Of a stretch of 64,000 bases of DNA, positions 37,897-50,600 are shown one piece after another (the first letter of the stretch is position 1; every line of letters starts with the position of its first letter). A model generated the notes under the pieces. That model was not told where the DNA came from and did no database searches. It worked only from the letters and a program-made list of their open reading frames with translations. The translations under genes and the position numbers were made by a program. Location of the stretch: assembly GCA_010405405.1 (NCBI GenBank), contig MU004234.1, positions 1,817,563 through 1,881,562 on the forward strand. Reading direction: 5' to 3'. Origin of the DNA: Microthyrium microscopicum. Its lineage: Eukaryota > Ascomycota > Dothideomycetes > Microthyriales > Microthyriaceae.

Positions 37897-38904
37897 CTAC
37901 CAAGCTCGTGCATACCAATAATTTACCGCACAGCAAAATTCCTCGTTGCCACATTCCTGCTCCACCTGATGGAACCACAACGCCGGCAAATACAACATAT
38001 CGCCCTCCCCCAGCCTTACCCTCACAGGCCTGCAAAGCTCCCTCAACCCCCCTTCTTCCCCTACCTCCGTGACTCCGTCTGGATCCCAGGTTGGAAACGG
38101 CACACTCGCTCCATCACCATCCAACCTAGCCTCCAACCCAACCTCTTCCACACCAAGCCCCTCTGTCGCATCTTGTTTGGGCACATATCTTGCCCCCTTT
38201 AACAATCTCTCTCCAACACCCGCCACAGCAACCGGCGGCAACAAAGTAAACCTCTTCGCCCCCCTAACCTGCACATAGACATTCTCATAGGGGTCCTTAT
38301 GTAGCGCAGTCTTACTCCTCTCATTACCAATCCATACATTCACCGCATCCGGTCCCCTCCCCAACGCCACGCGCGCCCAAGGAATATCAGGTGGCACATC
38401 TTCCGCGAGTGCCGCATACTCGTCTTTCAAATTGCCATCTTGGCTTTGCAGATATACCGTATTTTTGCCTGTCCCGTCGCGAATCAGGTCAAAAGCTTCA
38501 TTGAAGGGGAGGGTCGTTTCGTGAGGCTTTACGAGCCAGATATCTCCATTCTCCTGCCGTAGTGGTGCATCTGCGTTGCCGAGGGGCGTTACGGCGACAC
38601 ATACTGGTGAGTTTGCAAGGGTTTTGGTTAGATAGGAGGCGGACCAGCGGTCATAGGCTGAGAAAGATTTGGCAGCGTTGCGGATTACGAAGGGGCGATT
38701 CTGGGCGACGTAGCGGTGGAATTCGAGCGGGGATGGCTCGGTGGGTAGTTCGTCGATGGTGCTGGAGTTGAGATCGTTATAGTCGCGTAGGAGATCTAGG
38801 ATATGTTAGGAGAGTAGAGTAATAGTTGGTTGAGGATTGGTACCTTTGATTGCGCTGTTTAGAGATTTGCTGCTTTCGTTTTGGGGGTTAGTGTCGCGAT
38901 CCAT
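37897..38904 (-). CDS. JmjC-domain (cupin_8) hydroxylase, JMJD7-like
   Basis: Two exons, 38904-38844 and 38795-37897 (49-bp GT-AG intron), give about 319 residues. The order of blocks matches JMJD7: LEFHRYVAQNRPFVIRNAA, RWSASYL, VAVTPLGNADA, then NVWIGNERSKTALHKDPYEN with the Fe(II)-binding H-x-D pair, VRGAKRFTLLPP, and GDMLYLPALWFHQVEQ with the distal His of the 2-oxoglutarate/Fe site. JMJD7 in animals is a lysyl hydroxylase acting on translation-factor GTPases DRG1/2; a similar protein-hydroxylase role here is inference. The short first exon (20 codons) was chosen because it supplies the ATG and keeps the phase. Length fits the family (about 310-350). Confidence 0.85.
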
Positions 38905-39154
38905 CGCTAGATTTATCGTAGATGTGGTGATTGGTTATTCGCCAAAGAGATGAAGAAACGATGATAAAAGAGCTCTAAAGTAGGTTTAATTTGGCTAAAA
39001 GTCAGGTGACTTGTCTTTAGCTGTACAAAACAAGAAAATACTCTGTTCAGGTTGGGTATCAAACAGTGTTAAGGTATGCCACTTAACGTCCATGTATGCA
39101 TAAAAGTCGTACTTCAAGCGGTCATACCGCCTATCTCGCCCAGAATATCAATGT

Positions 39155-40441
39155 TTAGGGTACCCGAATCTTGACTCCAGTCCCGCTAAATCTTTTCACG
39201 CTATCCCATAAGCTTTGAGAGACTTTAATGGGTAGCTTGGACCCTTTCAATCTCTGGTCTATCAGCCACAAACCCACAATGAACTGGTTCTTGGTCAATT
39301 GACCAATTCTTCGATCATCTACAAGCTCCCATATTTCAGAGAGTGTCGATGGAGAAAGTCGACTACGTTTCCAAACCTCGCGGACAACCAGATTGAGCAC
39401 TTCATCTTCTGGTCGTGATTCCGCGTCGTGTGAAACAGTACGTGGATAAGGCCTTGCAGGGTCTGCAATATAGTAACCTCTGTTCGAAGCCCACAGTCCC
39501 GCATATCGTTTGTATTCTTCCTCCGTCATCTTTTCTCGCCATCGTTTGCGATTCCCTTCATCATGCTTATTCGGATGTCGACGTATTCTCATCCGGTGTT
39601 TATCGTCAGAACTGGAGCCTGATGACTCTTTCCGTAACGTATGCCTCAGATTGGTCGTTTTATGCGGACTGGATCCTCTAGCTTTGGAATCCTTGGCCGG
39701 AGACCGTGAAGGGTGTTCATCTGACGTCGGGTACTTTGGTGGGCTTCGAGATATGGCGAGGCTAGCTCCGACTATCGCATCTGCAAGACTGTCTCCGGTA
39801 ACGTGCGGACTAAGCATTTTCATTGATTGATCTCTGTAATGTTCATTTCCCCGCAAGAGATTTGTATTATCTCTGCGGTTGTCAGTCGGGACATTGAGCG
39901 ATGCACTACTCCGGGCATAGGGTGACTGTGATGATGCAATCAATGCGGCGGCTGCGGCTGCGTGCCCTCCTGCGTGGGAGTCCACCCTTGTAGCTGCTCT
40001 TCTTGGAAGCGGCGGATTAGGTGGTTCCTGCCCAATGGGCTGCATGGCATTCAGGTGCGAGGAACGACGTTGATCAATTTGCGATGCCGCTCTCGGTAGT
40101 ATTGGAGGTGGCAGGCTTTGGGCGCGAATGTCCGTCACTGACACAGTTCGAGCCGAAGATTGTATAGAAGGCGGAGGGAGTATGTTTCTCTGGCCCAGCT
40201 GGTGCTGTTCGTGATGCTCGGGACGACTCGGACTACGTGACGGCGCTCGTGAGTTGGCTTGGGATTGCCATGATGAAGTAGCAGCAGCCAAGGCTCCATT
40301 GGTGGGCTGATCGGGCTGGAGGGACTGGTTCCTGGCGATTATAGGAGGCTTTGGTTTGACTGGAGGTCTACCAAAAGCTTTGGTAGCTCCGGTGAGAGCG
40401 GTGGCAGCGGCATCCTCTTGTTTCTTCTCAGGGGTACTCAT
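39155..40441 (-). CDS. irs4: Irs4-like EH-domain protein
   Basis: Intronless, 428 residues. The first 300 residues are disordered and rich in Pro, Ser, Arg and Gln (polyproline stretches such as KPKPPIIARN). The C-terminal 100 residues form an Eps15-homology domain: YAGLWASNRG, LVVREVWKRSRLSPSTLSEIWELVDDRRIGQLTKNQFIVGLWLID, the last containing the EF-hand-like loop. This architecture is that of yeast Irs4/Tax4 (increased rDNA silencing), which bind Asn-Pro-Phe peptides and regulate phosphatidylinositol 4,5-bisphosphate levels through the phosphatase Inp51, and cell-wall integrity. The conserved C-terminal EH position makes the call firm, though the orthology to Irs4 rather than Tax4 cannot be settled; filamentous fungi usually have one. 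Confidence 0.87.
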   Translation of the reverse strand: MSTPEKKQEDAAATALTGATKAFGRPPVKPKPPIIARNQSLQPDQPTNGALAAATSSWQSQANSRAPSRSPSRPEHHEQHQLGQRNILPPPSIQSSARTVSVTDIRAQSLPPPILPRAASQIDQRRSSHLNAMQPIGQEPPNPPLPRRAATRVDSHAGGHAAAAAALIASSQSPYARSSASLNVPTDNRRDNTNLLRGNEHYRDQSMKMLSPHVTGDSLADAIVGASLAISRSPPKYPTSDEHPSRSPAKDSKARGSSPHKTTNLRHTLRKESSGSSSDDKHRMRIRRHPNKHDEGNRKRWREKMTEEEYKRYAGLWASNRGYYIADPARPYPRTVSHDAESRPEDEVLNLVVREVWKRSRLSPSTLSEIWELVDDRRIGQLTKNQFIVGLWLIDQRLKGSKLPIKVSQSLWDSVKRFSGTGVKIRVP

Positions 40442-41040
40442 GGGAGCTTCTGGCGTGAGGCAGTAGAGTATAAACTACGGAGATAATGAAGCGAAAGGAG
40501 GTTCCATGATCTGCTCAGACCAGACCAAAGACTTATGAAGAACGCAGCGGCATGGAAGGAAGGGCGTTTCCTCAACAAGGCGTTGGGAAGGAGAGAGTTT
40601 GCTTGGTGATATAAAGTTGGAAGTTGTAGACTCAGACTGAAGTTGAGCAAGGCAAGCATAGCAACAAGGTACAGGAGCTTGAAGCAATGACGCTAAGGCA
40701 GAGGCTAAGTCAGCGCTAGTCTCCACGTGCGTCTTAGATAATCCCCCGGTAATTTAAAGACTTACTAACAGGTCTTCGGCAAAACAGATGATCCGAGTAT
40801 TGACGCTATGACTTGATAAATGCTTGGCGGAAAGAGCTCTCTACGCCTGGGAGATGGTCACGGCTTCCGCAATCGCCAACTTCAAGCTTCGTCTATCAGC
40901 TCCCATCTACCCTCTATCACGACTTTCTCTCTCTATCCCCCAACATCTCCTTCATTACGCCGCTCAATCGGTCGATTGTCCAGCCTAGTAGTCTTTGACA
41001 CCTTCAAACACCTAGCCCAAGCCTTCATACAACCGCCAAA
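40442..41040. promoter_or_regulatory. Bidirectional promoter between irs4 and vma3
   Basis: 600 bases between divergent starts. The vma3-proximal 200 bases are strongly pyrimidine-rich (CTCTCTCTATCCCCCAACATC near 40,927), common in highly expressed fungal genes. Short open frames inside are shadows. Confidence 0.55.
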
Positions 41041-41821
41041 ATGACTGATCTCTGGTATGTTCGCCTCAATCAATTCACTTCAACCCCCCATCTCCAAGCT
41101 CCAGATATATCCCAAATCATGCAAAAGCTAACTCAATACCTCTCAGCCCCGTCTATGCCGTAAGCTCCACCCCTATTCGACGTCAATATGCCGCCCGCGA
41201 TCTCTTCAACCCGCTATCGATGACATGATCCAACCACATACTAACCCGCGATAGCCCTTCTTCGGCGCCATGGGTTGCACATCCGCCATCGTCTTCACCT
41301 GCTTTGGCGCCGCCTATGGTACAGCCAAGTCCGGTGTTGGTATCGCCGCCATGGGTGTCCTCCGCCCCGACTTGATCGTCAAGAGTAAACACCAAACCCT
41401 TCCCGCCACCAAGGCAACAGCGCTAACGGCAACTTCATAGACATTATTCCCGTCATTATGGCTGGTATCATCGGTATCTACGGACTCGTCGTATCGGTTC
41501 TCATCTCCAATAATTTGACGCAACAAACTGCTCTGTTTACCGGCTTCATCCAGCTTGGTGCCGGTTTGTCCGTTGGTCTTTCTGGTTTGGCTGCTGGCTT
41601 TGCAATTGGTATCGTTGGTGATGCCGGTGTTCGTGGTTCGGCTCAGCAACCTCGTCTATTCGTTGGCATGATTCTTATCCTTATTTTCGCTGAAGTCCTT
41701 GGTATTTTCCTCTCTTGACCGTTGCTCATCTTTCATCTAATATCAATTAGGTCTTTATGGTCTTATTGTTGCACTTCTCATGAACTCGAGAACCGGTGGA
41801 GATGTAACCTGCACTCGCTAA
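41041..41821 (+). CDS. vma3: V-type ATPase proteolipid subunit c
   Basis: Five exons: 41041-41054, 41147-41159, 41255-41384, 41441-41701 and 41751-41821, all GT-AG, giving 162 residues, almost the same length as yeast Vma3 (160). The sequence [17 protein letters not shown] across the first three exons, [38 protein letters not shown] and [19 protein letters not shown] are near-identical to Vma3. The proton-carrying Glu of the fourth helix is in IFAEVLG. Four transmembrane helices form the c-ring of the vacuolar proton pump. The second exon is only 13 nt. The match to subunit c rather than c' (Vma11) or c'' (Vma16) rests on the MTxLCPVYAPFFGA start and the short final tail ([12 protein letters not shown]). 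Confidence 0.96.
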
Positions 41822-42708
41822 ACCAACTGGAGGAATCATCTAGACAAAGTACATAAGTTATGTACCGGTCACCGGTTCAGTGGGAAAAGCAGGCCTTGCA
41901 AGGAGGAGTAGTGGCGAAGTGACAGAGATATAGAGCTTTGAAGTAATTAACCCATATGTTGTTGGTCTTGGTTACGCTAGACTTGGATTCTGAGTACCAG
42001 CTTCGGACCTTGATGAAGCTGACACGCGGCATTGTGTATTTTAAGACAGGCGTTGCTGGATGATTTTCAGAAATCGATATAGGAATTCTAGTTGATATAT
42101 CTGTTTATTCAAATTATACTGACTGATGTATCTCATCATCCACCACCTGATCATACAATCATCACCGGAATCAATAAACTAAATAGAGCCCCTGGCTCCA
42201 ATATTCCAAGCTCAACCGGTAGGCAAATAAATGTACTGCAGATATGCACGATACAAACATTTGTCCATGGGCTACAGTGTCTTACAGATTGTTATATTTG
42301 CCACAAAAGGCTTCTAGACTTGGGCTGTTTACCAAAAAACCATGGGAAATGTCGAATATTCTCCAAGCAAAGCAGGAGCAGCTATTGCCGTTAACGAAGT
42401 TGTGAGATTTACTCTTCAAGACTAACGTAGGAACAATAGTGAATCTTTGCATTCAACAAAGATACCTATCAGCGAGCCCCATCTATATACAACAGCTTCG
42501 GTTCGCTAGTCTCGCTATCAATGCTTCTAACAATGCTAAAAATGCTTTTCAAACCGACACTTTTGCGCCCTCTTGGCCACTCACTGGCCCTTCTTCCGCA
42601 ACTGTACATGCCCATTCTGACTGACAACAGTTTCATACCCATTGAGGTCTAAAACTTCCTGCGGAACTTCCACCCCACCTGACAGGATTAGTGTCAAATT
42701 AACCCCCA
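41822..42708. other. Convergent intergenic region
   Basis: About 890 bases between the 3' ends of vma3 and the ataxin-10-like gene. No gene seen. Confidence 0.45.
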
Positions 42709-45700
42709 TCACAAGGGCGTCTGCTTACCCAGCATGTACTTGTACTCTACGCCATCCTTTGCCTCCCATACGCCCTTCTTTCCGCTCTCTGTCCGTAGTC
42801 CTTCATTACTTGCACTAGCGCTTTGATGGCTCGCGCTGTGATGGCTTGCACCTGCCTGCGCGTCGTTCATTACGGGCGTATCACCGGCTGTCTTGTCATC
42901 CTGTGGCTGTAGTGCACGCACAATTTCTTGGTTCTCGGGACACTCTTCGAGGGCGAATCTGAGAGCCATGACCGCATGTTCGCGCACGTAGGGGTTGAAA
43001 TCATCGTGTTTGCAGCAATTTAGCAATGCACGGATGCCTCTTCCTGGTCGGCCAGCGCTATCAGGGGCGCCAAGCTGTGCTTTCACAGCGGCGTTGTGCC
43101 ATACTAGGCTGGAGAGCACTAAGACGGCGAGTTTCTTGAGATTTCGCCATTCGAAATTGCTTGGCTCTTCTTCCGATGGGCCCATGGGGTAGTTGTCTGC
43201 AACGTGGAGAGGTGGTATAGAAGTTTGTGGTGTTAAGTTTCGTGCTGCACCTGCTGGTTCTTCCCCTGATGGCTGCTCTACGGCTGCTTGATACGTGTCG
43301 AGTGCTTGGCGGCTAGCGGGCGTCGAGCGTGGAATGGCGGCATCGAGTTCTTCAACAAGAGAGACGAGCTCGCAGGCCAGGTTCCATGAGGTCAGCATGT
43401 GCTTCCAAACAGCGTGCTCGGTGAGAATGGCGAGCATCTCGAGATACTGGTAGATGCCTTCGTACATGCGCTCCATGTCCCAGAGGTTAAGCGGGAAATC
43501 ATCTGGACCCGCGTGACCGTGCCGAATTTTGCCTTGAAGGAAGATGAGAGCACATGTTTGCGGGATGATGGATTTGCGGAATTCGGTGAGGATGAAGTGG
43601 ACCATATGTGCTTCGACTTTGAAGGGATAGGTGCTGTTTGGATTTTGGACGGCAGCGAGTTGACGTGAGCGGAAGATGCCAGTGAGAAGCTTCATGATTA
43701 CAGATTGAGCGGGGCTGACGATGTCTTTGCTCTCTTGGAACGCTTGGTACGCAAATGGCATAAGACCGTTCAGTAGGATGGCTTCCAGTATGGAGGCCAT
43801 CAATTTGAAGTAGAGTTCGTCTTCCCGGAGATCCCAGGCGGCAACGAAGATGAGGAGTTCGCGTAGGAGATTGCGCCCATTATCTTGTGCAAGTAGCAAA
43901 TGACATCGCACAATATGCATATTTTTTATGGCGGCTATTTCGGTTGGTGTTGTGCCGTAGCCTGGGGTGTTGCGATCCAGTGGCGCGACGATGGCAGATT
44001 GTATTATCATGGGCAATACTTCAACTTCAGTTGGTCCTAGAATTAAAGGCACATCGGTGAGTAACCCGCGGTTATTATCGCCGGGGATGGCATCGTACTC
44101 TTCTTCTGAGCTGTCTCCCTCCTCGCTAGCAGCATCTGTTCGATCTTTCGGGGCAGTAGGTGTAGCGGTTGGTGCCTCGGATGCTGGTGTTTCTGGAGCG
44201 GCTGGTGCCTTTCCTTTGTTTTCAGCAATGTTCTGCGTCCTTTTCTTCTCTGTGTCGGGTTCAAGGCGTTTCAGGAGTTCAGTCTTGCCTTGCTCCAAGA
44301 TATCCAAGCCATAATCGGCGGTATGGACCATTCTGAAATCGACTTCTTCTGCCTGAGCCATGGTAGGTGTTGATGATGATGCCGGCATGTGTAAATCTCC
44401 ATTCTTAGCCTTGACAATCGGATGATCGATTGGTCTACCTTGTGGGGTGCCCGGTGCCGTGGTGCCATCGAGAGTTTTCAATGATGCAACTTCGGTCCGT
44501 GAGCCATCAGTCTCCGTAGTTGAATTATTATGGACTAATGTCTGCCTCGCCATGACCGCTCGGAGCTCTTCTACTGAAGCGTTTTTAAGGTCGAAGTTAG
44601 ATGGAGCTCGAACCGGGTTGTGTGCGCCTTGCATGTCCCTCGCATTATTCATCTGGCCAGATGATGTGCTCTCGGGATCAAGGACATCGGGGGACTCTTC
44701 CCATCTTCTTTGGCACTCGGCCAATACATCTCCTTCACTTGCTGGTAGACCTGATTCCTCCATTTCTTTCTGCACATCCAGGCGTAGTGCGCCATAATAG
44801 AGTTGAAATGGGTCTGTGATGAGACCAGGAGTGAAATTAGTCCCGTGCGAGGTAGTATCCTGTGCTCCAGGCGTGGCGGGTAGCGCCGAACTCGATGGTA
44901 TTGACGGATCGCGCCCCGAAGATGTGGGCAGAGTTCTGTCTCTAGAAAAGTCCTTCTCGGCCTCTCCGATGCTCAGTAAGCCATCCGCCGTACTATCAAA
45001 CAACTCGATCCACAGCATCAGCTTTCTACGCTCATTCTGAACTGTCAAGTTGTTGATAAACTGTAAGCATTTGACCAGTAGCTTTTTGAACTCGTCAATT
45101 ACGCTCTGCCACTTTTCTTCATCTTGAGACGAGCCTTCAGATGTAAATCCACGCGCTGTAATTTTGATACAGAGTGTAATCAAATCGAACATTACAGCGC
45201 CGAACCCCTGTTCTGCAGCGAGATTTTGTGCGGTTTGGCCAATCGTCAAGACGTTTCGCGCGATGCCCACTAGATCTTGGATGCGCGGTAGATCTTTCTG
45301 TAGCTTCGAATGATTCAGGACTATTCTCTTGGAAGAGGCGGCATCGTATTCGTTAGAGGTCTCGTTGACTTTGGGAGCAAAGCATTTATCGTGAAGGGAG
45401 GGTGTGGCAGCTTTGAAAAGCGTGGCCATATCTTGCCAGAATTTTGGATCTGTTCCAAGGCCATTGCGGGCTTCGGGGTCTTTAACCTGAACTTTGTTAG
45501 TGTAAGTCTACAAAAAATTGTTCCCGAAGCAATTGCGCATCGAATACATCAGATGGTTTTCTCAACGCGATATCCCGGCATGCTTGATGGTAGCCAGCGA
45601 GTGCTGCGGAAAACTTACCGTTGCAGTCAACACACGTTTGAGGATGCGCTTATCGTAATCGAGTAGCTGGTTCTGGTTCGTGGCGGTCCATTCAGAGTTG

Positions 45701-45927
45701 AAGTGCGTTGTGAGCAGCGCCAGGTCTAGGCGAAGCAGCACGCTGTAAGGACTTTGCTCTGTAGGAGGCGCGGTCGCGGGAGGGGCGTGCCAGCCATCCA
45801 GTACAGCGGGAAGCGATGTCATCGCCATGATCAAGTCGGGTGGCAGCGTGCGATACCATGAAGGGTAAGATTTCGGCAGCTTTCTTTTGAGAATGTTCCA
45901 CCACGGCACAGGATATGGCGCGGCCAT
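42709..45927 (-). CDS. Ataxin-10 / Ctr86 family protein
   Basis: Two exons, 45927-45619 and 45486-42709 (132-bp intron, in phase), give about 1,028 residues. The C-terminal domain is the ataxin-10 homologue domain: NFEWRNLKKLAVLVLSSLVWHN, then RALLNCCKHDDFNPYVREHAVMALRFALEECPENQ, matching animal ataxin-10 and yeast Ctr86. Most of the rest is helical and armadillo-like, with a disordered acidic and Pro/Thr-rich insertion around residues 280-560 that is longer than in yeast. Human ataxin-10 is linked to cytokinesis and neuron survival; yeast Ctr86 is essential, with poorly defined function. The first exon supplies MAAPYPVPWWNILKRKL and reads smoothly across the junction (LTATVKDPEARNGLG). The ATG at 45,927 is the only one that fits the first exon well. 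Confidence 0.85.
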
Positions 45928-46460
45928 AATGCAGGTGGTGGGGCTCAAAACTCTTGGCGTTGCTAGGATAATCAGCCTTGAATGATCAAAGTGTAAAAAC
46001 TATTTTTGAGCGAAGAAGGAAACAAAGTAAATTGTAGTTGCGCAGATTTAGTATTTCGGCGACAAAATGTCAGAAATGATGGCAAACTATAGTTTTGGCG
46101 AATATGGCAAGAGCAAACTACCCATATGGGCCTCCCACAGAAGGCAAGCACTACCCGCCGTTATTTTCAGCCTTTCCTTCAGCCTTATACATTTCTACAC
46201 CACAACTCAGGCCACTAACTGAGCAATCCATCACGGCGCATAATCCCATCATCTTCGATACCTACCAAGAATTACGGAGTTCATACAATGTTCTTGTTTA
46301 CCCTTGTATATATATAGAAGCTCAATCGTATTATTGATTGCGCTAGATTCAAAGCTGTCCGTCCTCAACATGTTATAGCAAATTTGATAGTATTCTGTAA
46401 CAAACCACTCCCCTACTCAACCTATAAACAACCACTCACCACTTCAACCCGCTCCCCCCC
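45928..46460. promoter_or_regulatory. Upstream region of the ataxin-10-like gene
   Basis: About 530 bases, AT-rich, containing the ataxin-10-like promoter on one side and the 3' end of the next minus-strand gene on the other. No gene supported. Confidence 0.35.
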
Positions 46461-46998
46461 TCACGCTCCACCAGTCCCCCCATCAGTCCCATCCGTCGCC
46501 GTCGTCGCATCCCCCTCCCCACCCGTCTTCGGTTTCATAAACAACCGTCCCCCTCTATACTCAAACGGACCAGTAGTATGATACGGACCATTCTCCCCCC
46601 GCTGATGTGCATCGTCTTCCTCTTTGATGCGACGCACGACGAACGCATAGCGTTTCTTGCCTTTTGGTTTGTTGGCCACGTTGTTGTAGGTTGGAGTTTT
46701 GCGACTTGGGTCGCGCTGGATAAAGAGGTCGTTGTCGGGGTTTTTGGAGGCGGCTTTGGCTTTTTTGTGGCCGGGTTGGACTACGGTGGGGAGAAAACAC
46801 ATTGGTGGTGCGGTGGATGGGTGCTGTGGATGTGGGTTTGAGGGTAATTGGCTGTGGTGTAGTGTTGAGGCATGATTGGGTTTGTTGATGGGATTGGCTT
46901 ATGTGGAATTGTTGTGGTGTTACTGCTGGAAAGTGAGTTGATGGTGTGAATATGGATGGGGTGTTGGTTATTTGAACTGTTGATATGGGGAGAGACAT
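46461..46998 (-). CDS. Small hypothetical protein, possibly spliced
   Basis: A minus-strand frame from the ATG at 46,802 to 46,461 encodes 113 residues with a basic centre (KGKKRYAFVVRRIKEEDD) and a Gly/Thr-rich end (GGEGDATTATDG). A better start is the ATG at 46,998: exon 46998-46924 joined over a 100-bp intron (GTAACA ... CCACAG) to 46823 gives a 145-residue protein with the upstream segment in frame. I do not recognise the family. Homology would be needed to prefer either model. The Lys/Arg-rich core suggests nucleic-acid or ribosome contact, but this is a guess. Confidence 0.4.
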
Positions 46999-47628
46999 GG
47001 TGGCTGGTGAGAGGAAGTTAGTGATTGAATGATATTGGCAGCGTGAAGTGCGATGAAGATATGGGAGTTTTAAATAGCCCGGTTATGATGCAGGTGTTGA
47101 GTCAATATTATGGGCTGAAGAATCGGTGTATTTTGACAACATTGTAGGAACCAACAATAGGTATTGTAAAAAGGGGTCAACGAACGCAATTTATGGGGAG
47201 AAGAGACAGACCAGCACTTCAAACACAAAGCAGATGTCTTACATGACAAATTCCGCTCAGCTCAAGCTCACTCAAGACACATCCCATGGCATACAGTATC
47301 TATTTGTCTACTTCATATAGCTCTTCAACACTGGTTAATGTATTCTAGCAAGTCAAAAAGCCAAAACATCAAACAAGGCAAAGCACAAAACACACTACAT
47401 CATCACTCATGACACTCATCAACCATTATCATCGTCCATCACCCGTCAGCCATCACCGACGACATCAATTGAACCCAGGCACCAACCACCCCTCCCCCAT
47501 CATCGAACCAAACCCATCGGGATCCAATGAGGAACTATGACAGAGTATACCCAGCAGTGAATTTTTCTTAGATAGATACCATTCACTTGTCAAGGGCTGA
47601 AAGAGGTATGTGCAAGAAGACGGCACCC
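46999..47628. other. Intergenic, no supported gene
   Basis: About 630 bases between two minus-strand genes. It has a CATCA-rich stretch (about 47,398-47,460). No gene supported. Confidence 0.45.
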
Positions 47629-50600
47629 CTAGATGTAGAACATGTCGTTCCTCAAGCGCTCATGCACTTCAATGTCCGCCTGCAGAACCCTCTCCCCACT
47701 GCCACCCGTCACTGAAGTGCCGGCTGGCGTGTCAAACCGACCTGACATGTATACGCGCGTTCGGTCACACACCATGTCCGCATACTTAGCAGGCGGGCAG
47801 ACGCGCACTGCTTTCGTCGCGCGTCCAAACGCATAACTCATGCCGTGAGTCATATCTTCGAGCACGTCCGCTACGCTGGTGTAGCCTGGGGGAAGTGCCG
47901 TCTTGCCCTTAGCATAGTGGGCGCGCAGGACCTCATCGCAGAGGATCATGTAGTGTGCGGGACGAGCGGTGCCTTGAAGCGCAGAGTGGGGTTGGAGATA
48001 GAAGTCCCAGGCACGGGCGTCAGTAATGCCGCGATCGACGACGGTGCCGGGGCGACAGTTACCGTTACGGTCTGCGTCCTGGAGACTGGTGGGATAAAAG
48101 CGGGTATGGTGGCGCTTTGCGACGATGAGGAGCGTCATGCGCGGAAGACCGGCTTTGGTGTCATTGGCGGGATATAGTCCTTTACACGGTTCACGGAGTT
48201 GGGGAAGTTCAGTGTTCAGGGCCATTTCGTATTGACCTTCAGAAACACCATCGCGGTAGATGATGATATTGGAAGGATACTTTTTATGCTTAGAGTACCA
48301 GAGCATAAGATGGCGCTTGAACATATCTCCCAGGTTATCGACCTGCTCTTTGCGAGTTTCTGATTGAACACGAACAGTCGCAGGCCATTGCCCAAGGTTC
48401 TTGTCAATTGTTGCGACCATGGCAGCGATGGACGGTCCTTTGGAACCAGGGGCCGGATGGGTGACATCCAAGCCAACTATCATGGTCTCGCCCTGGTCGA
48501 TGAGCGAGAATGAGGCATTGCGCGCGATCTGGTTCGTGCCGCCTAGCTTCAAGTTGAACTTCAGTGCTATGTTGGCCATGTACATGGGCTGACCCCTATC
48601 TTCAAAGAGTTTCGGACTACAGCAGATGGTGTGAATGCCGTACTTAACGTCGCCAAGTCGCTTGATAATTGGGTACACCGGATGGTTAGCCATTGGGAGA
48701 GCGATGAGAATTACTCTGAGCTTTCCAGCAGCACCTTTGAGCGTGTTTTCAAGAGCTGCTGTGTCGTCGGGGTTACTCATGTGGACTACTTTTCCTGGCA
48801 AGGGTGCCAAGGCAGTGACTCCTGATGCCCTGAGCGAGTTGTGCATCGCCTTCATGGTGTTCCCTAAACGTTCCATTTGGCCTTCGACATCACGCTGGTT
48901 CTGGCGCGTCACAAGCAGGACATACGACCAGGCTTTCATATCCTGAGCTTGGTAGAAAGAAATGTCTCTCATGTTCCAAGAGCCGTCGGCTGGCTGAATT
49001 GACTTGTTCTTTCCGTACGTGACCTTGGGCACTGGTAGCACGCGACCGCGGACCGTGATCAGACCATCTGCAATTTTGATCTGGTATTTTTCCTAACAGA
49101 GTGTTAGTCCAACCGTAAATCATTGTGAAACTCATTCTTACTAGAAGTTTATTTTTCGCAGATAGTCCCGTGAGGTCGTAGCCCTGCTCCACAATGGAGC
49201 GAGCATTCTCAATAGGTCGTCGGACAGCAAATTTGATCATGCCAGCAGTTTGGTTGGGGTCGAGCTGTCTTGGATATGCCTGACCTGGGAGGACAACGCA
49301 ATACTCAGCCGGCATGTAGTTTGGATTCGTTTTGTTGCCGACATTGACGACAGGAAGAGCGGTGTTGACTTGTTTGCCATGTTCTACCGTTGTTAGCTCC
49401 TGATACGGCAGAGGAGCTGCTTGACTGACCTTGCTTGAAGTATTCCTGAACCGTGATATAACGACCACCTTGGGATGGGCCTTCTGCCTGAGGTCCACCT
49501 TTTGGCTTTTTCTTCGCACCCGCAGGCTTGATGTCCGTACTGGGTCCCTTGTCTTCAAGCCAGAAAGACACCTCATGGGGACCAGCGCCATGGCGCTTAA
49601 CCTTGGGCGGATTGGGGTTGGGTGGTGACTTCTTGTTGGAGGAGCGGCCATCATCGACGTTGGCCAAGCCACATATACCCTTCGCTCGCACGACCACCTG
49701 GCCAGCTTTGTTCTTTCGCTCTTTTAGATGGGTCAGTTTCACGCGAACGCGAAACAAGAACCGAGCCAGTCCGTGCATATTGGCAGTACCGTAATCACCC
49801 CAATAGGACTTCATGAGCTCGGGCAGTGGCCCGCCAGGGTAGAAAGCTGCACTGCTCACGTTGACATTGACCAACATGCGGGAAGTCGCAAGTCGAGCAC
49901 TGGTGTAGTATCCGCGGAGGGCCAATAAGCCGCCATTGAGATAAAGCTGTTGCAGATCGGCTCCGACAAACGGAAAGACCTTTCGTGGTCCAATTGTAGC
50001 CACGTTTGCGTTAGATCGGCAAAAGTGGTTGAAGAATATGTTGAGAGGTTGGAGAAGGGTTAGCTGATCGTCGTAGCTAGCGTCAGATGCTGTGGAAAAG
50101 ACATATTTGAGCATATCTTCAAATTTTAGCTCATTGGTGTATGTGACCGAAACGTTGTAGATCTGTGCGTTCGGTCGAGCTTCATCTTCTCCCTCGTCTC
50201 GGAATGTAATTGGGATTGTGGTAAGGATTCGTTCGTCCTCAAGAGGCACTGGGACCAGAAGTGTTGAACGATAGTCCGTCACCAGTTTATCCTTGACAGA
50301 AGCGAGCTGCAGCGTATCGAATAATGTATCTAGAAGAAGTCGAAAGACTTGAGTGACCTTGCGCTTCGGCATTTCGTTCGGTTCAATTTTGATGGCATAT
50401 CGATATAGGACCAGTTTAGGAGCCAGCTTCATCTCGAAGTAATTGGCCCAAAGTGTTTGTGCTTGGCCTCGAGAGCCAAATCCAGGACGCATTGGGTATT
50501 TCGCAACAACACCTAGCGAACCAAGTCCAAGGCTGTCCTTCGCACCTTTGAGAATGGCATCCTCAGCCTTGGTAACGGTGAGATCAGGTTCTGGTATACC

